From: UBA6059 sp040219045 | GTDB lineage: Bacteria > Bacteroidota > Bacteroidia > Cytophagales > Cyclobacteriaceae | NCBI GenBank assembly: GCA_965229505.1 | Contig: OZ245881.1 | Span: forward strand, 868,001-932,000 | Direction of reading: 5' to 3' | DNA: 64,000 bases | Shown here: positions 53,799 to 62,157 of the stretch, in pieces | Numbering within the stretch: the first letter of the stretch is position 1 | Layout: every line of letters begins with the position of its first letter | The notes under the pieces: model-generated | The model's database searches: none | What the model saw: the letters and a program-made list of their open reading frames with translations, nothing else | What the model was told of the DNA's origin: nothing | Translations under genes and position numbers: made by a program

Positions 53799-55216
53799 AG
53801 TGGTTTTTCAGTCTTGCGATGGCTTGTCTCATGTTGATGAGCCATTGCACTTCTCCTGAAGTCACGCGCGAGGTTCCCATCATGGGGTCGCTTCAACTCG
53901 GAAAGTTTGAGGTAGGATTCACAACCTTATTCATATATGACGAGACCCGATCAGCAGTGCCTTACGCTGACTGGGATGGCAATCTGCATCACGACCAGGA
54001 TCCGGATCATGGCAGGCAACATCAAATCAATATTTGGTATCCGGCACAAGATGGTACAGGCGAGCCGCTAAAGTATGAGCATTATGTTCATCTCCTGGGT
54101 CGTCAAACCAACTTCAGTGATACCCCTGCACAACAACAATTCGCCCAAGAGACCTTCATCACTCAGACCAACGACCTTGGCGGTGAAGGCCAATTTACTC
54201 AGGAGCATCTTGATCGGCTGTTGCAGTTAGACGTGCTTGGTCGGGCCGATGCTGAGCCTATTGCCGGTAGGTATCCGGTAGTTGTCTACCCCAATGGCAG
54301 CAGTCCCGCTTTTCAAAGCATCACCGCAGAATTTCTCAGCAGCCATGGCTATGTGGTGGTTGCCTTCGCACCCAAGGGACGGTACTCATCGGGGTTGGAA
54401 GTTTCGGGAATCGGCCTTGAGGTGGCCGTCGATGACCTGGAGTTTGTGATGACGCAAGTGGCACAGCTTCCCTATGTCGACCTCAACAGCATTGCGCTAA
54501 TGGCCAATGCGATTAGCTCATCTGTCTGCGCTGCGGCAGTAGCCAGAAACGATAAATACAAGGCATTGATCAGCTTGGAAGGTGGGTTACCCAGTGCTTT
54601 CGAGCAACGACTACTCAACGAATCGGTCTTTTATCAACCAGAGAATATCAAGGCGCCTATGCTGATCATTTACGCCCCGCATCCTTCGATCGATCCTAAG
54701 TACACCTATCAACTTCAGCACTCAGCGCGCTACTATGCACATTTTCCGACCATGTCTGAGTTTGCAATGCTGAACTATGGCATGTTCGATGCATTTGTCC
54801 CGGATATTGTAGGTAAGCAGAAGGCTCCTCCGCAGGCAGGCTTTGAAACAGCCAATCAGTTGATGCTGAAGTTTCTGAACATCCAGTTGAAAGATGAGCC
54901 GGCGGAATTGTTCGATGCGCGTTTTCTTTCCTTATCAGAAAACATCATCGATACGACCTTTGTATTGCCAGCGATACCTGCCGCTCCCAACATAGCGTTG
55001 ATGAAAGACCTCTTTCTAAAACAAGGGTTTGATGCTGTAGATAGCACCTATTCAGCGCTGAAAGCCAGCGGCAATAGCACGCCATTGTCTATGAAGTTCA
55101 TCGAGGCTTATCGTGACTGGTTGGCCTGGAAAAAAGATCCGGACTATGCGTACCGATCAAGACTTTATGCACTAGCCTACGAGAGTTTTCCAAACTCGCC
55201 GGAGATTAATGACTAA
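53795..55216 (+). CDS. Alpha/beta-hydrolase-like lipoprotein, ended by an in-frame stop before its TPR tail
   Basis: A 473-residue product with a lipoprotein signal (MLMSHC, Cys near 18). Residues about 25-340 follow an alpha/beta hydrolase fold of the PAF-acetylhydrolase/dienelactone type (INIWYPA, YPVVVYPNGSS, FLSSHGYVVVAF). However, the nucleophile elbow, usually GxSxG, reads NAISSS, so the catalytic Ser is not where expected. The C-terminal part is helical. After SPEIND the frame meets TAA at 55214-55216 and then stays open for 53 codons of clear TPR sequence to 55378. The gene is thus either a fresh nonsense mutant, a readthrough case or a sequencing error. It is coupled to the upstream lipocalin-like gene by an ATGA overlap. 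Confidence 0.82.
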   Translation: MKWFFSLAMACLMLMSHCTSPEVTREVPIMGSLQLGKFEVGFTTLFIYDETRSAVPYADWDGNLHHDQDPDHGRQHQINIWYPAQDGTGEPLKYEHYVHLLGRQTNFSDTPAQQQFAQETFITQTNDLGGEGQFTQEHLDRLLQLDVLGRADAEPIAGRYPVVVYPNGSSPAFQSITAEFLSSHGYVVVAFAPKGRYSSGLEVSGIGLEVAVDDLEFVMTQVAQLPYVDLNSIALMANAISSSVCAAAVARNDKYKALISLEGGLPSAFEQRLLNESVFYQPENIKAPMLIIYAPHPSIDPKYTYQLQHSARYYAHFPTMSEFAMLNYGMFDAFVPDIVGKQKAPPQAGFETANQLMLKFLNIQLKDEPAELFDARFLSLSENIIDTTFVLPAIPAAPNIALMKDLFLKQGFDAVDSTYSALKASGNSTPLSMKFIEAYRDWLAWKKDPDYAYRSRLYALAYESFPNSPEIND

Positions 55217-55378
55217 TTAGGCTACTATCTCCAAAAGACGGGAGACAGTACAGGTGCCATAGCTGCCTTTCGACGTGCGATTGACCTGGCGGAAAACTCC
55301 CAACTTCCCAGTGACAAAAGAGAAACGATAATTAAGAATGCCACTGCAGGGCTAAAAGAGCTCAGCGAATCAAAATAG
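55217..55378 (+). pseudogene. Detached C-terminal TPR tail of the 53795 gene
   Basis: These 53 in-frame codons plus TAG lie directly after the TAA at 55214-55216. They read LGYYLQKTGD then AIAAFRRAIDLAE, a textbook TPR, and end in AGLKELSES. There is no start codon or ribosome-binding site for independent translation, so the segment is the severed end of the upstream frame. Confidence 0.75.
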
Positions 55379-55389
55379 CGTTAAGCAGA

Positions 55390-55983
55390 TTATATCCCGT
55401 TTTGCATTAACCAATCCTCCTGTGAGGATCGAATGTCTTTGGCGTTGGGATTATCCTTCTCCAGCTTTTCCTGAGCCTTTTCGATGGACTTGCTTACCAT
55501 CGTATGGGCGATGGGCTCATCATCTTTTACCCCCATTCGCTCGAGTAAGTTGGAGATGCGGCTACCGCCAAATACCTGAAAAAGGGCCTCATCAAGCCCC
55601 ACGTAGCAGGTGGTGCTTGCAATGTCTGAGTCTAAAAAATAGTTGCCAGCCTCTCGCTGCACCGAAGCAATGGGATGTGCTTCCATGAAAATCACCTGAT
55701 CGGCTTTAATATGGCCTTGTTTCCCCAACTCCTGACCGTTGAGCAAAACGTAACCCGGACTTGAAAGTAGTCCTACATCTTCTGACATGTTGATATTCAG
55801 TGCTGTCCCTAGTTGAAGTAATTCCTCTTTGGTCTGATCAAAGAAATAGATCAAAACCACATGTTTATCATTGGCAGCAGTGGCAAACTGAGTCAGCACA
55901 TTCTTGTACTTCTGCACCTTAGTGACATAGGTGATATAATCGAATTTGACGCCCTTTGGCTTACTTGAGAATAGTCCGAACAT
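55390..55983 (-). CDS. SecA-like protein without the motor domain
   Basis: A 197-residue cytosolic protein. Residues about 125-185 match the helical scaffold start of SecA: DEALFQVFGGSRISNLLERMG and then HTMVSKSIEKAQEKLEK align with the SecA blocks SLEDDLMRLFGSERI..MDRMG and HSMITKSIERAQKKVEE. Residues about 1-120 are alpha/beta and may correspond to a remnant of the second nucleotide-binding domain (HPIASVQREAGNYF sits where SecA has its Arg-finger region). No Walker A or DEAD-type motif is present, so ATP-driven translocation is excluded. It could modulate SecA or bind its partners. The genes on both sides are unrelated. Confidence 0.75.
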   Translation of the reverse strand: MFGLFSSKPKGVKFDYITYVTKVQKYKNVLTQFATAANDKHVVLIYFFDQTKEELLQLGTALNINMSEDVGLLSSPGYVLLNGQELGKQGHIKADQVIFMEAHPIASVQREAGNYFLDSDIASTTCYVGLDEALFQVFGGSRISNLLERMGVKDDEPIAHTMVSKSIEKAQEKLEKDNPNAKDIRSSQEDWLMQNGI

Positions 55984-56100
55984 CGCGAAATTTAAAAAAA
56001 TGATGCGGACGAGTCAATGAAGAGTATTGAATTTAACAATCAAATATGAATTCAATGATCTTAGGCGGGACAATCAATTCCCATACCTACCAGATTCTGA

Positions 56101-56631
56101 TCAGACCGACTGCTCATAGGCTTCCCTGAGCCACCCGAGTACTTCTGCATCTAAGTCTTGAAGCTGCTCAATTTTTACTCTATGAGTGCACATCGTCCCA
56201 AAAGGCCCGGAACCTTCTAAGCGTCCTTCATTAGGCTTGTCTTTGATCTTGAGTCCCAAATCAATCCTTGTCTTGGTGGCTGGCTTGATCAAAGCAAACT
56301 GCCTTTTCCTGATAAGGCTGACACTATCCTTTTTAGGGGTGATGGTGATATCTGATCCAAACTTTTGAATCTCAGCAAGCAGCAGTTCATAGATTGACTT
56401 CAGCACCTCCTTGCCTTTATACTGATTGTCCAGCAGTGTATTATCATCGATGGATCCAGCGTCGGCTTCTCGCGACTTAAGTGCCACGAAATTGGCAAAG
56501 CCATGGGTAAATCCATGTTCGGATTTCAAATGATCCATGATGGCTTTATGCTTCTCTAGCCCAGTCGACTTGACCACCTTGATCCAGTGGTCAAGCGTAT
56601 ATCCTGTTTTTTCGTAGAGTCCCTTTTCCAT
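56101..56631 (-). CDS. DUF4287/DUF5655 domain protein
   Basis: A 176-residue cytosolic protein with two recognisable domains. Residues about 1-60 are DUF4287 (GLYEKTGYTLDHWIKVV then KHKAIMDHLKSEHGFTHGFANFVA). Residues about 75-170 are DUF5655 (YELLLAEIQKFGSD..ITPKKDSVSLIRKRQFALIKPATKTRIDLGLKI), a fold associated with DNA- or nucleic-acid-related proteins. The domain pair occurs widely in bacteria with no assigned activity. The gene diverges from the small membrane protein at 56844, with a perfect palindrome in the shared intergenic region. Confidence 0.85.
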   Translation of the reverse strand: MEKGLYEKTGYTLDHWIKVVKSTGLEKHKAIMDHLKSEHGFTHGFANFVALKSREADAGSIDDNTLLDNQYKGKEVLKSIYELLLAEIQKFGSDITITPKKDSVSLIRKRQFALIKPATKTRIDLGLKIKDKPNEGRLEGSGPFGTMCTHRVKIEQLQDLDAEVLGWLREAYEQSV

Positions 56632-56751
56632 GTCAACGGTCGGTTAGTGAGCTAACAATATAGTAATAACTAAGTAGTTAGTTATTCTGGCCCGCCAAAA
56701 GGGTTCGCAATTGCAGGAAGAAGCTTGATCTTCAATCAATTCAACTTGTCA

Positions 56752-56790
56752 TCAAGACCTACGAAGTTTTCGAAACTTCGTAGGTCTGCT
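56752..56790. repeat. Palindromic repeat, copy 1 (15-bp arms, 3-nt loop)
   Basis: AGACCTACGAAGTTT at 56755-56769, loop TCG, AAACTTCGTAGGTCT at 56773-56787. A 39-bp stretch including flanks (56752-56790) is identical to 57356-57394. Elements of this type are common between Bacteroidota genes. Confidence 0.92.
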
Positions 56791-56843
56791 TGCGAAACGA
56801 GTAAAAGTGATAACTCCAATGTATCTTTATCAGCAAATGCGTT

Positions 56844-57296
56844 ATGGACAAGAGAATCAGACTCAATCACAGTATTCAAATTCCGGACAAGATAATATTC
56901 TGGCTATTGTTCTTGGTGGGAAGTGGCTATTTGTTCTTCGGCACTAGCTCTGTTATGGAGAAGGGTCCGTCTTTTTATGGTCTCTATACCAATTCCTTTG
57001 GACTAGTCATTGTGATGTATGGTGTGACTTATTTCGGATTCTACCTTCCGTGGACACCACAGATCTACATCAATGATGACAGTATTATGATAAGGCCTGG
57101 TCTTTTTTCGAAGACAGCTCTTTTTAACTGGGCTGATATCACCGAACTAAAGCTCGGAATACGCAGCATAAGCTTTAAGATTGATGGTGCTTATCAAGAC
57201 TTCAAGTTGAATGTTTCATCATCTGTCTCGAAAGATGTCAAAAAGTCGCTGCGGGAAGTGGCAACCGCAAAGAGTATTCGGATTGTTGGTGGCTAG
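56844..57296 (+). CDS. Small membrane protein with PH-like C-terminal domain
   Basis: A 150-residue protein with two hydrophobic helices (IIFWLLFLVGSGYLFFG and FGLVIVMYGVTYFGFYL) followed by a soluble domain of about 75 residues. That domain (IYINDDSIMIRPGLFSKTALFNWADITELKLGIRSI in pieces) looks like a bacterial PH domain: a strand with a DD turn, then an I..W..I..L segment. No signal peptide is cleaved. Function is unknown; bacterial PH-like membrane proteins often act in envelope stress or as lipid- or protein-binding anchors. The gene is bracketed by two identical 39-bp palindromic repeats. Confidence 0.8.
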   Translation: MDKRIRLNHSIQIPDKIIFWLLFLVGSGYLFFGTSSVMEKGPSFYGLYTNSFGLVIVMYGVTYFGFYLPWTPQIYINDDSIMIRPGLFSKTALFNWADITELKLGIRSISFKIDGAYQDFKLNVSSSVSKDVKKSLREVATAKSIRIVGG

Positions 57297-57355
57297 TGAT
57301 TTGAAGCAACACTGATCATCGATTAGCCTAACGACCAGTACTCGAGAGCTTTTCG

Positions 57356-57394
57356 TCAAGACCTACGAAGTTTTCGAAACTTCGTAGGTCTGCT
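57356..57394. repeat. Palindromic repeat, copy 2 (identical to 56752-56790)
   Basis: The hairpin arms are 57359-57373 and 57377-57391. It lies between two convergent genes (ends 57296 and 57437), where it could act as a two-way transcription stop, though it lacks a clear T tract. Confidence 0.92.
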
Positions 57395-57436
57395 GAGACC
57401 AATATCAGTTCACCACTCTCAGCTGTAATCTCTCAT

Positions 57437-60400
57437 CTAATTCTCCATCTCCCCAAGCAGCACCTCCACAGACTTCTCCAACTGTGGATCTACACCAGCA
57501 GCTTTATAAGCCGGAGGGTTCTCAACGAACACGTCTGGCACAGCAGGCCCGAGCTCCATATTTTCCTCAGTAGCCTTGACGTACCAGGCACGGAAAGGAA
57601 GCCTGATGAGCGCACCATCTATTAGCGTACGTCCACCGGTGGAGATTACAGCTCCGAAAGTTGCCTTTCCCACCAAAGTGCCGCGATCCAAAGTCTTGAA
57701 GGCATGAGAGAAAATCTCCGCATTGGAGTAGCTGCTCTCATTACAGATAGTAACCGCTGGCTTGGTCCAGGCCGCCAGTGGGTACCTCTCCCCGAACGGG
57801 TACTTTTCTTTATAATTCAGGTGGTTCGCCTCAAGGTTATCTGTTGCTCCACGGGGGACAGTATAGGCGTGCTGCCTTGCACTCAATACGGTCATGAGAT
57901 AGTCGGTCGTCCATCCTCCGCCATTGTAGCGCACATCGATGACGATACCTTTTTTACCGTAACCGGCCGCCATCAACTCCCGCTCGAAGCGCTCGAAGCT
58001 TGTCCAGTTCATGCCCTGGATATGCAGGTATCCCAACTGACCATTGGAATACTCATCGGTCAGGCGTCTTCGCTCCTTCACCCAGGAATTATATAGTTCC
58101 GTTCTCAAGTCCGTTACCGGCCAAATGACTACTTCCCGGCGGGCGCCAGCCGCATTTCTGACCGTTAGGAGTAGCGGCGCGTTGGCTTTGTCATTCATCA
58201 GGCTGTAGAAGTTCGTATTACTATCTATCGCATCTGATCCTACCGTAATGATTTTGTCACCGACCATTAGTTTACTTGCAGCCTTGTCCGCGGGACTTTC
58301 GGGTACGATGGCTGTCACTTCCACACCATCATCTGCCATCTTCAACTCGGCACCTATCAATCCTGTCTTATCCTCTTGGGTCTCTTTTGGATTGGCAACA
58401 CGATACATGCCCATATGGCTGGCATTGAGCTGACCAAGCATGAGGTTAAATACCTCCTGGAAATCTTCCTGCGTACTCGCGCTCAATGCAATTGGTTTAT
58501 ACAGCGCTTTCAAAGCATCAAAATCCTGACCATGAAAACTGGGGTCATAAAAGCCTTTATCCAAGGTGCGCCACGCCTCTTCGAACATCTGGTCACGCTC
58601 GCCCATGACATCTACCTCCATTTTTGCGGTAGCAGACAGGGTCTCTGACTTGGCAGCTTTGATGTCTACTTTCACCAACTTGCCACCTTTGGTCAAAGCA
58701 AATAGGGACTTACCGTCCTCAATTAGCACCAGGTCTTCAGGAGATTGATCTCCTCCCAATAGCTCTTTATTCTCCTTACCATCCCATTTGATGCTGTATA
58801 GATTCTCATCAATCTCAATGCCTTGTCTACCTCCTACAGAGGTGACGTAGTAGAGTGTTTTTCCGTCTTTGCTAAAGCGAATATTTGATTCGTTTCCAGG
58901 AGCGGAAGTGACCTGAGTGAGTCGCTCATAGATACCATCCGTATCTACTTTTACGACTACATCGGCATTCTCATCAGTATCGTCCTCCTCCTCACCGGAT
59001 CGTTTCCATTCTTCCTGGGTGCGCTCCCAGTCCTCCTTATTGAGCCAAGCAAACCATACGTCATAGTCTCCATTGTTTCTGATCGAAACGAACCCCAGCT
59101 TACTGCCATCAGGACTCCAAAATGGTGCTTCGTCTGATCTCGGGTGCATACTCACATTGACGGGTGTTAGTCCATTATCAGCCGGATGGATATATACCTC
59201 CTCATTGAAGTCAAGGTCTGCGAGTGAGTAGGCCAGCCACTTGCTGTCGGGTGACCAGCTGATCCCTGAAGGAGTACTCCAGCCTTCAAGGAGCGTCTTT
59301 TCATTGGAGAGTACTCCCTTACCAGAAATGGAGGCTACTGCCAATTCTCCACGATCACGAAGCATGGCGATTTGTTTAGCATCTGGAGATATATGAAAAG
59401 ACATTTCATCTTCAGCGGTATTGGTGATTCTCGTATGGTCTAGCTTGAGCGTCTTGAAAAGATTAGACTCGGTTATGTCGGCACTCGCTACCGCAAATAA
59501 ATCATACTGACCATCTTGATCGGAACTATAAACCAAAGCGGAATCATTGAGCCATGCTACCATCAACTCACGTCCGTATGTTGCAGTGATGCGCCGGGTG
59601 CGGGTAATCTCTTTGTCCGTGGGGGTCACAAAGACCTCACCGCGCGTGATGTACGCGGCATATTTCCCGTTAGGCGAAATGGAATAGCTGTCCATATTGT
59701 TAGTTATCGTCTTCTTTACGATCGGATCAAATCGGTAGTCCGAGCCTAGTTCCAAGTCGATTTCAGTGACAGAATCAGAGGCTAACTCTACCACTGCCAG
59801 CTTATTCAAGGTATTGAAAACGATCTTTTGACCATTACGGCTAGCGCCAAATGACATTACCCCAAAGTCAGTCTCATCAGTAATCTGCCTGGTCGATGCG
59901 ACACTCTTTTTGTCGGTAGACAGGACTGCCTCGTGAATGTTGTACTTGCCGCTTTCTGAACTAATGAAGAGCAACGTGCTATTGTCCTTCCATGCCGGAC
60001 CAAAGTCGTTCCCTTCGTAAGTGGTGACCTGAGTGTACTCATTAGTGGCGATGTGATACAACCATACATTACGATTGGCTGGGCCTTGGTATGCCTCCCG
60101 AGCAGTCCTGCATGTGCCGCGAACAAAGGCGATCATGCTGCCATCGGGAGAAGATACCGCATCAAAACCCAGTGCATCCATCGCTCTCACAGGAGTGCCT
60201 CCAGCTGGGCTAGCGCTGTAAACCTCCCATTCGCGCTCCACCTGGGCATACAGTCGGCGTGTACCAAATATAATCTGACCGTCAGCCGACCAGCTACTCA
60301 AATGATCAGCCGCAGAATGATAAGTCAGACGATTCGGGGTACCGCCTGAGGCCGACATGGTGAAAACGTCATGGTTGCCATAGCGATCACTCGAGAAAGC

Positions 60401-60631
60401 AATCTGAGTATCATCTGCACTCCATTGAGGAAATGTCTCATAGCCCTCATGTATAGTCAATCTTTTGGCATTGTCTCCATCCACATCAGCGGTCCAGATA
60501 TCGCCCTGGTAGGAAAAGGCTATAGCCGTACCATCACTATTGAGCGAAGGGGCGATGATCAGTGGGGATTGCTGACCTAGCACTGTCAGCGAAGTTGATA
60601 AGAAGAGCAGGGTGTAAAGTTGTTTGAGCAT
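57437..60631 (-). CDS. Exported tricorn-like S41 protease
   Basis: A 1064-residue protein with a signal peptide ending TVLGQ. Two consecutive beta-propellers with TolB/PD40-type blades (IAFSSDRYGNHDVF, LVYSSDQDGQYDLF, LGFVSIRNNGDYDVWF) span about 25-660. A PDZ-like segment (about 765-850, including GLIGAELKMADDGVEVTAI and VGDKIITVGS) precedes an S41 peptidase domain. Catalytic Ser is in CNESSYSNAE near residue 967, with the RYNGGGWTTDYL strand before it. The order matches tricorn protease, whose propellers gate access to the serine site. Location is periplasmic by signal peptide, so it probably trims peptides rather than acting after the proteasome. It is a single-gene unit. Confidence 0.93.
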   Translation of the reverse strand: MLKQLYTLLFLSTSLTVLGQQSPLIIAPSLNSDGTAIAFSYQGDIWTADVDGDNAKRLTIHEGYETFPQWSADDTQIAFSSDRYGNHDVFTMSASGGTPNRLTYHSAADHLSSWSADGQIIFGTRRLYAQVEREWEVYSASPAGGTPVRAMDALGFDAVSSPDGSMIAFVRGTCRTAREAYQGPANRNVWLYHIATNEYTQVTTYEGNDFGPAWKDNSTLLFISSESGKYNIHEAVLSTDKKSVASTRQITDETDFGVMSFGASRNGQKIVFNTLNKLAVVELASDSVTEIDLELGSDYRFDPIVKKTITNNMDSYSISPNGKYAAYITRGEVFVTPTDKEITRTRRITATYGRELMVAWLNDSALVYSSDQDGQYDLFAVASADITESNLFKTLKLDHTRITNTAEDEMSFHISPDAKQIAMLRDRGELAVASISGKGVLSNEKTLLEGWSTPSGISWSPDSKWLAYSLADLDFNEEVYIHPADNGLTPVNVSMHPRSDEAPFWSPDGSKLGFVSIRNNGDYDVWFAWLNKEDWERTQEEWKRSGEEEDDTDENADVVVKVDTDGIYERLTQVTSAPGNESNIRFSKDGKTLYYVTSVGGRQGIEIDENLYSIKWDGKENKELLGGDQSPEDLVLIEDGKSLFALTKGGKLVKVDIKAAKSETLSATAKMEVDVMGERDQMFEEAWRTLDKGFYDPSFHGQDFDALKALYKPIALSASTQEDFQEVFNLMLGQLNASHMGMYRVANPKETQEDKTGLIGAELKMADDGVEVTAIVPESPADKAASKLMVGDKIITVGSDAIDSNTNFYSLMNDKANAPLLLTVRNAAGARREVVIWPVTDLRTELYNSWVKERRRLTDEYSNGQLGYLHIQGMNWTSFERFERELMAAGYGKKGIVIDVRYNGGGWTTDYLMTVLSARQHAYTVPRGATDNLEANHLNYKEKYPFGERYPLAAWTKPAVTICNESSYSNAEIFSHAFKTLDRGTLVGKATFGAVISTGGRTLIDGALIRLPFRAWYVKATEENMELGPAVPDVFVENPPAYKAAGVDPQLEKSVEVLLGEMEN

Positions 60632-60807
60632 GGGTGTTCGTTTGATGTTATCAATAGAAGCTTAAAACTATCAAAAGCGCTGTTTTGATTTGTATCAATT
60701 ACACTGTTGGCTTTTTATCAAAAGTAGATGAGTACCAAAATAAGAATACGCGATAAGAGATTAATGAAGATCTGCGTCTTCTCGACAACTATTCTGATAA
60801 GCTACAC

Positions 60808-61866
60808 CTAATCAACTGTATCGAGTAATGGAAGAAACACATTGTCTATGAAATTTCTCCATTGTCGAATGGATTGCTCACCTGAAACAAGATGCTCTTG
60901 AAATACAACAACTACCATCTGCTCATCAGGCAGTATCATCAACCCCTGACCTCCATAACCCTGCCCATAAAAGAGTTGAGTATTTAAACTTTTAGAAATC
61001 CACCATTGATTGCTGTATCCAGCCGTACTTGACCTGGGCAGAAGTATCTGCTCTGTGGAAGAGGCTGAGACCCAACTGCCGGGGATCACCTGTTGCCCTT
61101 CCCAATGACCACTATTCAAGTACAACTGACCTAGTTTAGCTAGATCACGTGCTGTTAGCTGCAAACCAAAGCCACCCCATACAGCACCATTCGGATCTCG
61201 ATCCCACTGATAATCTGCAATACCCAGTGGCTCGAAAAGCTGGTCTTCTACCAGGTGTTCGAAGGGAAGATTGCTTTGCTTCGAAAGTAAATCTGCGAGC
61301 ACATGAGTGGATGCTGAATTATAATTGAATAATGTACCAGGGATGGTGTCAAGTTCACGCGATAATTGATCGCTAACAGGTTCTGTTATCCGGCCTTCGA
61401 TAAGATCCAGTACTTCTGTATCCTCGTCCCAGATGAGGCCAGAACTCATGTTAAGTAAATGTCTAATTGTGATTGCGGCCTTAGAAGTATTTAGATCAGG
61501 GTAATAGTCGGCAAGAGAGGCATCAACCGCCGCAATTTCGCCTTGCTCAAGAGCAATACCGATCATCGAAGAAGTGAAGTTCTTGGTAATAGATCTTAAG
61601 TGATGAAGTGAGTTGACATTGCTGCCGATCCAATATTCTTCAACCGCTAATTTGCCCCCTCTGATAATTAGCAATGCTTTGAAGTTAGCTAAGCGTTCGG
61701 CTTCATTCATCACCTCCTGAAGTGCGGATTCATCAAAACCAAGATTTTCAGGGCTTTCAGCGACCCAAAACTCATCCAAAGGTTGAATCAATTGATCATC
61801 ATCGCTTGTGCAACCAGGAGCAATCAAAATTAATATCGAGAGAGAAATGTAAGATAAGTACCTCAT
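60808..61866 (-). CDS. Class C beta-lactamase-like serine hydrolase lipoprotein
   Basis: A 352-residue lipoprotein. The ATG at 61866 gives a clean signal with lipobox IAPGC; a TTG further upstream would spoil it. The SxxK motif is in RSITKNF (Ser and Lys of the acylation site), and the second motif is YNSAS in place of YxN, near the middle. A conserved GLIW block and late glycine-rich GQGYGGQG segments also fit. The family includes penicillin-binding-protein-like esterases and D-aminopeptidases, so antibiotic resistance should not be assumed. It is anchored in the periplasm or on the surface. The gene stands alone, divergent from murI. Confidence 0.9.
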   Translation of the reverse strand: MRYLSYISLSILILIAPGCTSDDDQLIQPLDEFWVAESPENLGFDESALQEVMNEAERLANFKALLIIRGGKLAVEEYWIGSNVNSLHHLRSITKNFTSSMIGIALEQGEIAAVDASLADYYPDLNTSKAAITIRHLLNMSSGLIWDEDTEVLDLIEGRITEPVSDQLSRELDTIPGTLFNYNSASTHVLADLLSKQSNLPFEHLVEDQLFEPLGIADYQWDRDPNGAVWGGFGLQLTARDLAKLGQLYLNSGHWEGQQVIPGSWVSASSTEQILLPRSSTAGYSNQWWISKSLNTQLFYGQGYGGQGLMILPDEQMVVVVFQEHLVSGEQSIRQWRNFIDNVFLPLLDTVD

Positions 61867-62100
61867 CACAAGTCTTTTACACAATGACAATACTACATAT
61901 GAAAGGATGTCATATAATAAAAATTGTTAATCAGAGAGTCAATCTACTCCTTTCAGTTCACGTAACGAGTATATGAAATTAAGACGAAAGTCACTTATGT
62001 GTATTTCTAATATCAATTGTAATTCTTTGGTAAGGTTGACAAAAGATCTACTATCGATTATCTTGAAGCCTCAAATATTTTATTAACCTCTTTGCTTGCA
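61867..62100 (+). other. Non-coding leader upstream of murI
   Basis: This 234-bp AT-rich stretch has no plausible open frame. It ends in a strong terminator hairpin (62101-62133) that can only serve plus-strand transcription starting inside this stretch. It therefore holds either a short RNA gene or the 5' leader of murI. A small hairpin (CATATGA / TCATATA) lies near 61898-61916. Confidence 0.45.
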
Positions 62101-62133
62101 AACCCCGAGGGATCTGATCGCTCGGGGTTTTTT
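62101..62133 (+). terminator. Intrinsic terminator 24 nt upstream of the murI start
   Basis: The 9-bp stem AACCCCGAG (62101-62109) / CTCGGGGTT (62121-62129) has an 11-nt loop and T6 at 62128-62133. No plus-strand gene lies upstream within 4 kb, so it terminates a short non-coding transcript or attenuates murI. Confidence 0.82.
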
Positions 62134-62157
62134 AATTCTAATAAGGATATTTGCCGT

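Noticed and set aside
60808..61866. Calling the serine hydrolase an antibiotic-resistance beta-lactamase
   Set aside because: The motifs only place it in the broad class C/PBP-like family, which includes many esterases and peptidases.
62092..62157. Longer murI start at TTG 62092
   Set aside because: It would place the start upstream of a strong terminator hairpin. The product from ATG 62158 begins exactly where glutamate racemases do.
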